Assembly (NCBI GenBank): GCA_046348225.1
Contig: JAXMEQ010000006.1
Coordinates: 124,001 to 188,000 of the forward strand
From: JAXMEQ01 sp046348225
GTDB taxonomy: Bacteria > Pseudomonadota > Gammaproteobacteria > Burkholderiales > Burkholderiaceae_C
Reading direction: 5' to 3'
DNA: 64,000 nucleotides
The notes beneath the pieces were generated by a model that was not told where the DNA came from, searched no databases, and worked only from the letters and a program-made list of their open reading frames with translations. A program made the translations under genes and the position numbers. Position 1 is the first letter of the stretch; each line of letters starts with the position of its first letter. Below are positions 56,901-64,000 of this stretch, piece by piece.

Positions 56901-57914
56901 CCGCGTGCCCAGGCGGCCGCGGCTGATGTGCTGGGTGGCGGCCAGAATCTCGCGCGCCGGCCCGGTGATCGTCACCCCGCCCAGCAGCCACGCGGCCACA
57001 CTGCCCAGCAGCGCCACCAGGGCCACCAACATCAGTTCGCGGGCCTGCCAGTCGCGCCCCGGGGTCAGTACTTCGGCACGGTCAACCGTGACCAGCCCGA
57101 ACAGGCCGGCCTGCGCCGCACCGCCACCCGGCACCAGCGAGAACAGCCGTGTCTGCCCCTGGGCATCCTGGCCCTCGCTTGACAACGGGACACCCGCGCG
57201 CACCGCGGCCTGGATCTCCGGGTTGGCGATCGGACGGCCCACCGGAAAGTTGTCATTGGTGGTGGCCAGCACCACCCCGTTACGGTCCAGCACCGCCACC
57301 CGCGCACCGGCCGGCAACTGGATGCTTTGCAGCGACCGGGCCAGCTCGCGCAGGTCGAGCGAGGCAAAGGACACGGCCAGCACCTCCCCGCCCGCCCCCA
57401 GCACCGGCAGGGCAAACACGATCACGGGCCGCCCCGCCAGCCGGCCCTGCTGGTATTCGCCGACCGCAAAACCCTTGCTGGCCTGCGCCTCGCGGAAGTA
57501 GCGGCGGTCCTTGACAAACACCTCGCGCTGGTCGCCCAGTGCGTTGCACCGGATCTGGCCTTCGGTGTCGATCAGCCCGAAGTTGGCATAGGCGGGGAAG
57601 CGGCCGCGGAAGCTGTCGAAGTAACCATCGCACTTGATGCGCTTGCCGTCGTGCAGCGCCGGCAGGTTGACCATGGCCGTGAGCAGCAGCCGCGCCGATT
57701 CCGCCACACGCTCCTGGCTGGCGGCCGTGAGCGAAGCGGCAAATTCAATACTGGCACGGGCACGCTCCAGTTCCAGCTCGGTCTGGTTGGAGGCGCGGTA
57801 AAGCGAGAACAGCAGCAGTGGCGTGATGGCCGCGATCACCAGCAGGATCAGGCGCGCGCGCAACCCCGAGTGGCGACCCCAGGGCAGGAACTTGAGCAGT
57901 GTCTCCGGCTTCAC
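53934..57914 (-). CDS. Large multi-PAS/GAF sensor histidine kinase
   Basis: A 1326-aa hybrid-free sensor kinase starting at a GTG at 57914. Order: transmembrane helix ~21-38; periplasmic sensor of the dCache type to ~290; second transmembrane helix ~291-313; HAMP; PAS ~375-490, PAS ~510-640, PAS ~650-770; GAF ~785-930; PAS ~970-1090; HisKA with phosphoacceptor His in SYSVSHDLRAPL (~1105); HATPase with NLLANAWKF (N box, ~1217), DNGAGFD and GTGIGLA (~1274). It has no receiver domain and no response regulator gene adjacent. The signal is unknown. DLRAPL-type HisKA kinases often resemble phytochrome-like kinases. Confidence 0.95.
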   Translation of the reverse strand: MKPETLLKFLPWGRHSGLRARLILLVIAAITPLLLFSLYRASNQTELELERARASIEFAASLTAASQERVAESARLLLTAMVNLPALHDGKRIKCDGYFDSFRGRFPAYANFGLIDTEGQIRCNALGDQREVFVKDRRYFREAQASKGFAVGEYQQGRLAGRPVIVFALPVLGAGGEVLAVSFASLDLRELARSLQSIQLPAGARVAVLDRNGVVLATTNDNFPVGRPIANPEIQAAVRAGVPLSSEGQDAQGQTRLFSLVPGGGAAQAGLFGLVTVDRAEVLTPGRDWQARELMLVALVALLGSVAAWLLGGVTITGPAREILAATQHISRGRLGTRLAVAGPGASNEFARIANGFNLMAESLQLRQQSLETELAHSRQAYSTLDLVLNSMQEALVAVDLNGRVLLRNQAASSILNLGETLPPQETWPRRFGVYVPGTSQYMAVDDLPLSRALNGESGRDLDLEIRNPQAPGGRLLRCSYHPMRHGDDIVGALVVMTDISDVRRLQSEQLQSLNELRETQRRLVEAQEIGRIGNWELDLATDRLWWSDEVYELFGIVEGEFDGHITTMMKTLHPDDRERFQRKREQAMLADQPLEIEYRIVLPGGDVRWIHQLGRVYRDDGGKPLRRAGVVQDITARKNAEAELILLRNAVSRLNDVVIITDAEPRDEPGPRIVYVNSAIERMTGYTVHEVVGRSPRMFQGPESDRAALARIREALDQRRPVREEILNYTRAGEPYWVEIDIAPLVDDSGRLTHFIAVERDVSARKQAEAAVQEHVFTLQRAADAAQAITQHASLHETLQEVVEQARGVIGAHQAVISLSRETDWAQSIHAFSLSAKYDRWKTEVLPPPDGSGIYAVVCENNRPLRLSQAELEAHPRWRGFADYAASHPPMRGWLAVPLQGSDGKNIGVLQLSDKYEGEFSERDEYVAIELAHLATAAIEKARLIEEVRSLNTDLEARIAQRTAELTRQEALFRALAEQAPQIVWTADTEGRVTYINRHWYELVGGQPPQGLGSDWLKALHPDDRDVTLANWHRYREHGTHYAGVRRIRGSDGRYHTMQYRAVPVLDEAGAVGFWVGIDADVTDLKATEEALKRSNAELEAFSYSVSHDLRAPLQAVDGFTKLLMRALGDASDDKTRHYMNRIEAGVGRMSDLIEDLLSLAQVSRAPVQYRQVDLSRMAHEILQDLQARDTARRVECHLQDGLTAQADPRLIRIVMQNLLANAWKFSSRNPVTEIRFGRGDDGAYFVRDNGAGFDMAYAGKLFGAFQRLHTDREFPGTGIGLATVKRILDRHQGRVWAHAAPQEGATFFFTLHDDLLPSMPPGLD

Positions 57915-57956
57915 CGGGCCAGTTTACGCCGCGTCGCCGGAATCTGGCCACTGGGG

Positions 57957-58889
57957 CTACCAGGGCGGCAGGGCATCGTCCCGCAGGGCGTTGCGCAGCC
58001 GGGCGTAGTCCGGCACCACGGTGCGCACCGTGTCCCAGAAGCGCGGGCTGTGATCCATCACGCGCAGGTGGCTGAGTTCATGTGCCACCACGTAGTCGAT
58101 CACCGACTGCCTGAAGTGGATCAGCCGCCAGTTGAGCCGGATCGCGCCATCCGCGCTGGCACTGCCCCAGCGCGTGCCGGCACTGGACAGGCTGAGCTTG
58201 CGCCACTGCACACCGAGCTGCGGCGCAATGTGGTCCAGCCGTTCGGTGAACAGGCGCCGGGCCTGGCGCATCAGCCAGGCCTGCACCGCGTCGCGGATCT
58301 GCTGCGGTGTGGCCGTGTGGGGCAGGCCCACATGCAGCGTGAGGCGCGGCACCCCGGGCAGGGCATCGGAGTCGCTGTTGAGCACCGCGCCCACGGCGTC
58401 AAAGCCGTGCCGCGGGTCCAGCACCACGATCACGCTTTCACCCAGAAACGGCACCGTGGTGCCGTCCTTCCATTCAATGCGGTTGGCCGCCAGCTTGCGC
58501 TGGCGCTCCTGCGCCTCGGCCAGCTTGCTGACGATCCAGCGGCCCTTCTCGCGCACCGCAGCGTCCACTTCATAGAGGGGGACCCACTTGGGGGCGCTGA
58601 CCACCAGTCCGTCGGGCCCGACCACAAAACCGATGGTGCGGCGCTTGCCCCGGCGGAATTCATAGGCCACATGGGTGTCGGCCAGACGCGCCTCGCGGTT
58701 GGCACGCGGGTGGCGAAAGCTCGCCGGCGCCATCACGCTGGCCAGCGGCGCGGCCGGTGCAGGCGGCACCGGTTCGGCAGTTGCTATTATTTTTGTAGCG
58801 CCTTGCGCAGGCTCCGTGCGGGCTGGAGGCACATTTGGCAATGGCTCCGGCGCAAACAGGTCGAGGGTGAGCTGGAGCAGGTTGCGCAT
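57957..58889 (-). CDS. YgjP-type M48 metallopeptidase-like protein with a repeat in its N-terminus
   Basis: A 310-aa protein of the YgjP/DUF45 family. VAHELSHLRVMDHSPRFW (residues ~268-285) is the zinc-binding HELxH with the third ligand His later, and SLSSAGTRWGSASADGAIRLNWRL near 238 is the typical strand before it. These proteins are thought to be metal-dependent peptidases; one is linked to restriction systems, others are stand-alone. Residues ~17-36 (NVPPARTEPAQGATKIIATA) come from a reversed copy of the ~57-bp repeat inside the flexible N-terminal region. Confidence 0.9.
   Translation of the reverse strand: MRNLLQLTLDLFAPEPLPNVPPARTEPAQGATKIIATAEPVPPAPAAPLASVMAPASFRHPRANREARLADTHVAYEFRRGKRRTIGFVVGPDGLVVSAPKWVPLYEVDAAVREKGRWIVSKLAEAQERQRKLAANRIEWKDGTTVPFLGESVIVVLDPRHGFDAVGAVLNSDSDALPGVPRLTLHVGLPHTATPQQIRDAVQAWLMRQARRLFTERLDHIAPQLGVQWRKLSLSSAGTRWGSASADGAIRLNWRLIHFRQSVIDYVVAHELSHLRVMDHSPRFWDTVRTVVPDYARLRNALRDDALPPW
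58782..58839 (-). repeat. Dispersed ~57-bp repeat, copy 6 (5' part of the YgjP-like gene)
   Basis: On the minus strand reads TGCCAAATGTGCCTCCAGCC, CGCACGGAGCCTGCGCAAG, then GCGCTACAAAAATAATAGC. It is the only minus-oriented copy and keeps the host frame open. Confidence 0.88.
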
Positions 58890-58899
58890 GACGGCCAGT

Positions 58900-59634
58900 C
58901 TAGCGATAAGCGTCCGGGTCGAGCCGGCGCATTTCGGCTTCGATCCAGGCTTCGACCTCGCGCATCAGTTCGTCGGCGTCGCGGCCTTCGCTCGGGATCG
59001 GCTTGCCGATCGACACGTCCACCACGCCAGGGCGCTTGATGAAGGCCTTGCGCGGCCAGCATTTGGCCGACGTGACGGCAATCGGGATCACCGGTGCGCC
59101 GGTGGCGATGGCCAGCCGCGTGCCGCCGCTCTTGTACTGGCCCTGCTGCCCGCGCGCGATGCGGGTGCCCTCGGGGAACATGATGATCCAGATGCCCTGC
59201 GCCAGCAGCGCCTGGCCCTGCGACACGACCTTGTTGAAGGCCTGGGCCCGCTGGCGGCGGTCGATGTGGATCATGTCCAGCCGGCCCATGGCCCAGCCGA
59301 AAAACGGCACGTACAGCAGCTCCTTCTTGAACACATAGGCCAGCGGGTGCGGCATGATCACCGGCATCAGGAAGGTTTCGTACGTGGACTGGTGCTTGAC
59401 CAGCAGGATCGCCGGGCTCTTCGCGCCCAGCGGCAGGTTGTCCCAGCCGGTGATGCGGTGTTCGATGCCCAGAATCAGCCGCGCGCCGCCGATGGCCCAG
59501 CTGAGCCAGCGCGCGGCCATCCAGTACAGCGGCACACCGCGGCGCCAGAGCGAGGCCACCAGCATGATGATGCCCCAGGGGATGACCGTGACCAGCATCC
59601 ACAGCATGTGCACCAGCGACCGCAGGAACGCCAT
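58900..59634 (-). CDS. plsC: 1-acyl-sn-glycerol-3-phosphate acyltransferase
   Basis: Adds the second acyl chain to lysophosphatidic acid in phospholipid synthesis. The 244-aa protein has an N-terminal hydrophobic region (LVHMLWMLVTVIPWGIIMLVASLW), the catalytic segment LVKHQSTYETFLMP near residue 78 (a KHQSTYE version of NHxxxxD), GRLDMIHIDRRQ near 125 and FPEGTRIARGQ near 155, which binds glycerol phosphate. Three bases after gmhB. Confidence 0.93.
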   Translation of the reverse strand: MAFLRSLVHMLWMLVTVIPWGIIMLVASLWRRGVPLYWMAARWLSWAIGGARLILGIEHRITGWDNLPLGAKSPAILLVKHQSTYETFLMPVIMPHPLAYVFKKELLYVPFFGWAMGRLDMIHIDRRQRAQAFNKVVSQGQALLAQGIWIIMFPEGTRIARGQQGQYKSGGTRLAIATGAPVIPIAVTSAKCWPRKAFIKRPGVVDVSIGKPIPSEGRDADELMREVEAWIEAEMRRLDPDAYR

Positions 59635-59637
59635 GGC

Positions 59638-60207
59638 TCAGGCAGCCGCTTTCGGCACAGGCGCCCGCGCGAGCAGGTACTCGGCAAACGCGGCCAGGTC
59701 TTCGTGCACCCGGGTGCCGGGCGGAAAGCTGTCCGGCAGGGGTTGACCGCGGTACTGCACGCCCTTGCCCGACAGCACCAGGTGCGGCTCGCACCCGACG
59801 GCTGCGCCAGCCTGCACGTCGCGCAGGCTGTCGCCCACCGTCGGCACGCCCTTGAGCTCCACGCCATAGCGCTCGCCGATCTGCTCGAACAGGCCCGGCT
59901 GCGGCTTGCGGCAGTGGCAGGCTTCGTCCGGGCTGTGCGGGCAGTAGAACACCGCGTCAATGCGGCCGCCCTCGGCGGCCAGCAGCTTGTGCATCTTGGC
60001 GTGCATGGCGTTGAGCGAAGCCACGTCAAACAGCCCACGCCCGAGCCCCGACTGGTTGGACGCCACCACCACATGCCAGCCGGCGTGGTTGAGCCGCGCA
60101 ATCGCCTTGAGCGCACCCGGCAGCGGCTGCCACTCCTCCGGCGACTTCACATAGTCGTCGCTGTCGGCGTTGATGGTGCCGTCGCGGTCAAGGATGACGA
60201 GCTTCAT
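59638..60207 (-). CDS. gmhB: D-glycero-beta-D-manno-heptose-1,7-bisphosphate 7-phosphatase
   Basis: HAD-type phosphatase in ADP-heptose synthesis for lipopolysaccharide core. The 189-aa protein has VILDRDGTINADSDDYVKSP at the start (nucleophile and acid Asp), ASNQSGLGRGLF near 50, the zinc-binding loop CPHSPDEACHCRKPQPG near 95 and GDSLRDVQAGAAVGCEP near 130, all characteristic of GmhB. It overlaps glyS by four bases. Confidence 0.95.
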   Translation of the reverse strand: MKLVILDRDGTINADSDDYVKSPEEWQPLPGALKAIARLNHAGWHVVVASNQSGLGRGLFDVASLNAMHAKMHKLLAAEGGRIDAVFYCPHSPDEACHCRKPQPGLFEQIGERYGVELKGVPTVGDSLRDVQAGAAVGCEPHLVLSGKGVQYRGQPLPDSFPPGTRVHEDLAAFAEYLLARAPVPKAAA

Positions 60208-62324
60208 GCGGCCAGCCGGGACAGATCGGCCACACGGTTCATGGCGGTGTGCAGCACCGACAGCAGGCCCAGGCGGTTCAGCCGCAGGTCCAGCTGCTCG
60301 GCGTTGACCATCACACCGTCAAAGAAGGCATCCACCGGCGCCCGCAGCGCGGCCAGCGCCTGCAGCGAGCCGGTGTAGTCACCGGCCTCGAACTTCGCGT
60401 CGGCCTGCGGTGCCACCTGCTGCATGGCGGCATAGAGGGCCTTTTCAGCATCTTCCTGCAGCAGCACGTCGCTGACATGAGCGTCCACCCTGTCGGCTTT
60501 CTTCAGGATGTTGCCAATGCGCTTGTTGGCCGCCGCCAGCGCGGGCGCCTCGGGCAGTGCGGCAAAGGCGCGCACCGCCGCCAGGCGGCGCGTCACATCA
60601 CCCAGGCGCTGCGGGTGCAGGGCCAGCACCGCGTCCACTTCCTGCGCGCTGTAGCCCTGGTCGCGCAGCGAACCCGCCAGGCGGTCGTCGATGAATTCGG
60701 TCAGCAGGGCCACGGTGTCGGGCGCCGCCTGCGGGAACAGGCCCACGGCTTCCGCCAGCAACTCGGCCAGCGACAGCGGCAGGTCTTTTTCCACCAGCAT
60801 GCGCACGATGCCCAGCGCGTGGCGGCGCAGGGCAAACGGGTCCTTGTCGCCGGTGGGCAACTGGCCGATGGCGAACAACCCGGCCAGCGTTTCGAGCTTG
60901 TCGGCCAGCGCCACCACCACGCCAGTGGCGCTGCGCGGCAGCGCGTCGCCGGCAAAGCGGGGCTTGTAGTGGTCTTCAATGGCGTCGGCCACCTCGTCGC
61001 CCAGGCCGTCATTGAGCGCGTAGTAGCGGCCCATGGTGCCCTGCAGCTCCGGGAACTCACCGACCATGTCGGTCAAAAGGTCGGCCTTGGCCAGCTGTGC
61101 GGCCTGGTCGGCCCGGCGTGCCAGCGCGTCGTCGCCCAGCAGCCCGCCGATCATCGTGGCCAGCGCCCGCACGCGCGCCACGCGCTCCCCCTGCGTGCCC
61201 AGCTTGTTGTGGTAGACCACCTTGCCCAGACCCGCCACGCGCGACTCGAGCGTTTTCTTGCGGTCCTGGTCGAAGAAGAACTTGGCATCGGCCAGGCGCG
61301 GGCGCACCACGCGCTCGTTGCCGCCGACCACCGCGCTGGCATCGTCGGGGCGGATGTTGCTGACCACCAGGAACTGGTGGGTCAGCTTGCCGGCCGCGTC
61401 CAGCAGCGGGAAGTACTTCTGGTTGGCCTTCATTGTGAGGATCAGGCATTCCTGCGGCACGTCAAGGAACTGCTTTTCAAACTCGCACACCAGTACATTC
61501 GGCCGCTCGACCAGAGCCGTCACCTCGTCCAGCAGCGCGTCGTCTTCAATCGCACGCACGCCATGGCCGACTTTGGCCGCTGCGGCCGCCAACTGGCGGG
61601 CGATTTCGGCCTTGCGCTCGGCAAAGCTGGCGATCACGGCGCCATCGCGCGCCAGCGTGGCGGCATAGTCATCGGCGTGCGTGATCACCACCGGCGAGAC
61701 GGCGGCTTCAAAGCGGTGGCCCTGGGTGCTTTTGCCCGCCTTCAAACCCAGTGCTTCCACCGGCACCACCGTGCTGCCATGCAAGGCCACCAGGCCGTGG
61801 GCCGGCCGAACAAAGCTCACGCTGCTCCAGCCGGGCAGCGCGCAGCCCGTCTCGAGCTGGTAGGTCATGACCTTGGGAATGGGCAGCTTGGCAATGCTTT
61901 CGGCCAGGGCCTTCTGCAGGCCTTCGGCCAGCGTAGCGCCCTTGACGTGTACACGTGCCACTAAATGCTCGCGCTTTTCGTCAAGCTGCTGCTGAAGCTC
62001 GCCCCTAACCTGAGAGTACTGCAAGCCAAGACTCGCAAGCTTCTTGTTCAATGGCGGTGTAGGGTCGCCATTTGCAAATGCAATTGCAGTCGGCAGAAGC
62101 TTCTGTACAACTTCCTTGTCGGCCGCCTGCGCGCTCACCGCCGTGACATGCGCCGCCAGCCGCCGCGGCGAGGCAAAGCTGGTGAGCCTGGAGTCCGCAG
62201 ACGTCAGGCCCTGGGCCTTGAGCTGGTCAAACAACACGCCGGCAAAGGCGTCACCCAGCTTCTTCAGCGCCTTCGGGGGCAGCTCTTCAACAAACAGTTC
62301 GACCAGAAGATTTTGCGTGCTCAT
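60204..62324 (-). CDS. glyS: Glycyl-tRNA synthetase beta subunit, with an atypical internal patch
   Basis: Beta subunit of the heterotetrameric bacterial GlyRS, 706 aa, needed for tRNA(Gly) recognition. MSTQNLLVELFVEELPPKALKKL at the start, FASPRRLAAHV near 47, ECLILTMKANQKYFPLLD near 295, RPRLADAKFFFDQDRKKTLESRVAGL near 335 and the C-terminal anticodon-binding-like region are standard. Residues ~68-130 (from KEVVQKLLPTAIAFANGD to LVARVHVKG) use AT-ending and rare codons (AGG, TTA, CTT) and match the family less well than their surroundings. The start is the ATG at 62324, three bases after glyQ. Confidence 0.96.
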   Translation of the reverse strand: MSTQNLLVELFVEELPPKALKKLGDAFAGVLFDQLKAQGLTSADSRLTSFASPRRLAAHVTAVSAQAADKEVVQKLLPTAIAFANGDPTPPLNKKLASLGLQYSQVRGELQQQLDEKREHLVARVHVKGATLAEGLQKALAESIAKLPIPKVMTYQLETGCALPGWSSVSFVRPAHGLVALHGSTVVPVEALGLKAGKSTQGHRFEAAVSPVVITHADDYAATLARDGAVIASFAERKAEIARQLAAAAAKVGHGVRAIEDDALLDEVTALVERPNVLVCEFEKQFLDVPQECLILTMKANQKYFPLLDAAGKLTHQFLVVSNIRPDDASAVVGGNERVVRPRLADAKFFFDQDRKKTLESRVAGLGKVVYHNKLGTQGERVARVRALATMIGGLLGDDALARRADQAAQLAKADLLTDMVGEFPELQGTMGRYYALNDGLGDEVADAIEDHYKPRFAGDALPRSATGVVVALADKLETLAGLFAIGQLPTGDKDPFALRRHALGIVRMLVEKDLPLSLAELLAEAVGLFPQAAPDTVALLTEFIDDRLAGSLRDQGYSAQEVDAVLALHPQRLGDVTRRLAAVRAFAALPEAPALAAANKRIGNILKKADRVDAHVSDVLLQEDAEKALYAAMQQVAPQADAKFEAGDYTGSLQALAALRAPVDAFFDGVMVNAEQLDLRLNRLGLLSVLHTAMNRVADLSRLAA

Positions 62325-62326
62325 GG

Positions 62327-63232
62327 TCAGGCCGCCTTCTTCTGCAGTTCGGCCACCCATTCGCGCGGTGCCATGGGGAAGCCCAGCCGCTCGCGGCTGT
62401 CGTAGTAGCTCTGGGCCACGGCGCGGGCCAGGTTGCGGATGCGGCCGATGTAGGCGGCGCGCTCGGTCACGCTGATGGCGCCGCGGGCGTCCAGCAGGTT
62501 GAAGCTGTGGGCCGCCTTGAGCACCTGCTCGTACGCGGGCAGGGCCAGTTGCTGTTCCATCAGGTATTTGGCCTGCTTTTCATGGGCAGCAAAGGCAGTG
62601 AACAGGAAGTCAGCATCCGAATGCTCGAAGTTGTAGGCACTCTGCTCTTTTTCGTTCTGCAGGTAGACGTCGCCATAGCTCATGGTGTCGGTCCACTGGA
62701 GGTTGTAGACGTTGTCCACGCCCTGCAGGTACATGGCCAGGCGCTCCAGGCCATAGGTGATCTCGCCGGTAATGGGCTTGCAGTCGATGCCGCCCACCTG
62801 CTGGAAGTAGGTGAACTGCGTCACCTCCATGCCGTTGAGCCAGACCTCCCAGCCCAGGCCCCAGGCGCCCAGCGTGGGGTTCTCCCAGTCGTCTTCGACA
62901 AAGCGGATGTCGTTCTTTTTCAGGTCAAAGCCGAGTGCCTCGAGGCTGCCCAGGTACAGCTCCAGGATGTTGCTGGGCGCGGGCTTGAGCACCACCTGGT
63001 ACTGGTAGTAGTGCTGCAGGCGGTTGGGGTTCTCGCCATAGCGGCCGTCCTTGGGCCGGCGGCTGGGCTGCACATAGGCGGCCTTCCAGGGTTCGGGGCC
63101 CAGCGCGCGCAGGAAGGTGGCGGTGTGGCTGGTGCCGGCGCCGACTTCCATGTCGTACGGCTGGAGCAGTGCGCAGCCCTGGGCGTCCCAGTACGACTGC
63201 AGCTTGAGAATGATTTGTTGGAATGTGAGCAT
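62327..63232 (-). CDS. glyQ: Glycyl-tRNA synthetase alpha subunit
   Basis: Catalytic subunit of GlyRS (class II), 301 aa, starting MLTFQQIILKLQSYWDAQGC at the ATG at 63232. Well-known elements: LQPYDMEVGAGTSHTATFLRALG near residue 23, VQPSRRPKDGRYGENPNRLQHYYQ near 55, EDDWENPTLGAWGLGWEVW near 125 and VGGIDCKPITGEITYGLERLAMYLQG near 155. Only two bases separate its stop from the glyS ATG. A longer frame on this strand is an unsupported extension over a divergent gene. Confidence 0.98.
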   Translation of the reverse strand: MLTFQQIILKLQSYWDAQGCALLQPYDMEVGAGTSHTATFLRALGPEPWKAAYVQPSRRPKDGRYGENPNRLQHYYQYQVVLKPAPSNILELYLGSLEALGFDLKKNDIRFVEDDWENPTLGAWGLGWEVWLNGMEVTQFTYFQQVGGIDCKPITGEITYGLERLAMYLQGVDNVYNLQWTDTMSYGDVYLQNEKEQSAYNFEHSDADFLFTAFAAHEKQAKYLMEQQLALPAYEQVLKAAHSFNLLDARGAISVTERAAYIGRIRNLARAVAQSYYDSRERLGFPMAPREWVAELQKKAA

Positions 63233-63328
63233 CGGTGGGTGGGGCTGGCACGGGCCAGCCCGGACGGACAGCAGTAACCCGCGTAAACCCTTGATTTTAC
63301 GGGGCAATCGCCGGTTTACCCTTGAAGC

Positions 63329-64000
63329 ATGACGGCCCAACAACTTGTCCTGAGCCTGGTGCTGGCCACCATGGTGTTTTCCGTGGCACTGGAACTGAAG
63401 ATGGCGGACTTCCGCCGGGTGGCGCAAACGCCCAAGGCGGTGGTGTGCGGGCTGATCCCGCAGTTCATCCTGCTGCCGGTGGGCACCTGGGCCGCCACCC
63501 TGGCGCTGGACCTGCCGCCCAATGTGGAAGCCGCCATGATCCTGGTGGCGGCCTGCCCCGGCGGGTCGCTTTCCAACGTCATCACCCACTTCGGCCGGGG
63601 CAACACGGCCCTGTCGGTCAGCGTGTCGGCCGTGGCCAGCGTGATCGCCCTGTTTGCCACGCCGTTCAACTTTGCCTGGATGGTGGCCAACAACCCGGCC
63701 ACCGCCGGCTGGCTGAAAAAACTGGACATCGACCCCTCCGGCATCTGGGTCAGCCTGCTGCTGCTGCTGGCCGTGCCCATGGCCCTGGGCCTGCTGTTCT
63801 CGCACCGGCTGCCCGCGCTGACGGCGCGCATCCAGAAGCCCCTGGCCAACTTTTCCCTGGTTGCGCTGCTGGCGTTCATTGTGCTGGGGCTCATCAAGGA
63901 GCGGCAGTTGCTGACGCTCGGCCTGCTGCCGACACTGGGCATTGTGGTGCTGCACAACGCCAGCGGGCTGCTGTTCGGCTACCTGACCAGCCGGGCCATG
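63329..64000 (+). CDS. Bile acid:sodium symporter family protein (partial, runs off the window end)
   Basis: The first 224 codons, open to the last base, begin MTAQQLVLSLVLATMVFSVAL. At least six hydrophobic helices are visible, with VAACPGGSLSNVITHFGRGNTALSVSVSAVASVIAL near residues 73-108 as the family's conserved cross-over region (CPGG-SN and a later T/S-rich sodium-binding helix). In this family (BASS/SbtA-like), bacterial members carry organic anions or arsenite-like substrates. It diverges from glyQ across about 96 bases. The C-terminal helices lie beyond the window. Confidence 0.92.
   Translation, partial: MTAQQLVLSLVLATMVFSVALELKMADFRRVAQTPKAVVCGLIPQFILLPVGTWAATLALDLPPNVEAAMILVAACPGGSLSNVITHFGRGNTALSVSVSAVASVIALFATPFNFAWMVANNPATAGWLKKLDIDPSGIWVSLLLLLAVPMALGLLFSHRLPALTARIQKPLANFSLVALLAFIVLGLIKERQLLTLGLLPTLGIVVLHNASGLLFGYLTSRAM

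Noticed and set aside
60249..61964. 571-codon plus-strand frame opposite glyS
   Set aside because: Shadow of glyS; Gln/Arg/His-rich without homology that I can recognise. It ends near the AT-rich patch, which breaks the shadow as expected.
1..64000. tRNA, rRNA genes and CRISPR arrays
   Set aside because: No cloverleaf with a GGTTCGAATCC-type T arm, no rRNA-like sequence and no regularly spaced repeats were seen. The two repeat families found are dispersed, not arrayed.

Overview
The window is a GC-rich, densely packed bacterial chromosome segment. Gene content and order point to a betaproteobacterium of the order Burkholderiales, most likely family Comamonadaceae: rplM-rpsI followed by a DUF6776 protein, bactofilin and erpA; paaABCDE behind a TetR-type operator; ahcY behind an S-adenosylhomocysteine (SAH) riboswitch and upstream of metF; a MerR-type LiuR leucine-catabolism regulon that also carries aceK; and a short dispersed repeat that I associate with comamonads. 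No rRNA, tRNA or CRISPR array is visible.

Layout. 1-5.9 kb: end of a probable M23 peptidase gene, anmK, then on the minus strand erpA, bactofilin, DUF6776, a terminator, rpsI and rplM, followed by rlmJ and a porin gene with a 3' frameshift. 6.0-9.9 kb: paaABCDE (phenylacetyl-CoA epoxidase) with a perfect 26-bp operator. 10-17.7 kb: EamA transporter, metF, tlyA and ahcY with SAH riboswitch, prfC, a HAD phosphatase and a Bug-type binding protein. 17.8-24.5 kb: a histone-deacetylase-like amidohydrolase downstream of a double-length (1895 aa) UvrA-like ATPase. 24.5-27.5 kb: a small accessory island with a GIY-YIG protein, a BrnT-like toxin with RHH antitoxin, an orphan Phd/YefM-like antitoxin and gene remnants. 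27.5-33.3 kb: small conserved proteins, an MHS-family transporter, a DsbA-like isomerase, DUF1289, YbaK-type and SRPBCC proteins and an AraC-type regulator.

33.3-53.9 kb is dominated by leucine/isovalerate catabolism in two minus-strand groups. The LiuR group runs liuR, a thioesterase, isovaleryl-CoA dehydrogenase, carbonic anhydrase, aceK, thiolase, SDR and a second acyl-CoA dehydrogenase. The second group runs from an AraC regulator through the carboxyltransferase subunit of methylcrotonyl-CoA carboxylase, an acyl-CoA dehydrogenase, the hydratase, two unrelated genes, the biotin carboxylase subunit, a hydroxyacid reductase and HMG-CoA lyase. Together these take isovaleryl-CoA to acetyl-CoA and acetoacetate. 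The aceK gene in the first group would let the glyoxylate branch be adjusted when acetyl-CoA is the product.

53.9-64 kb: a 1326-aa multi-PAS/GAF histidine kinase, a YgjP-type metallopeptidase, plsC, gmhB, glyS, glyQ and the start of a bile acid:sodium symporter family gene.

Features that go beyond ordinary annotation: a ~57-bp repeat in six copies, four of them inside genes and in frame; a second repeat of ~77 bp in two copies; the double UvrA; the porin frameshift at a six-base homopolymer; an AT-rich mosaic patch in glyS; and the island at 24.5-27.5 kb.
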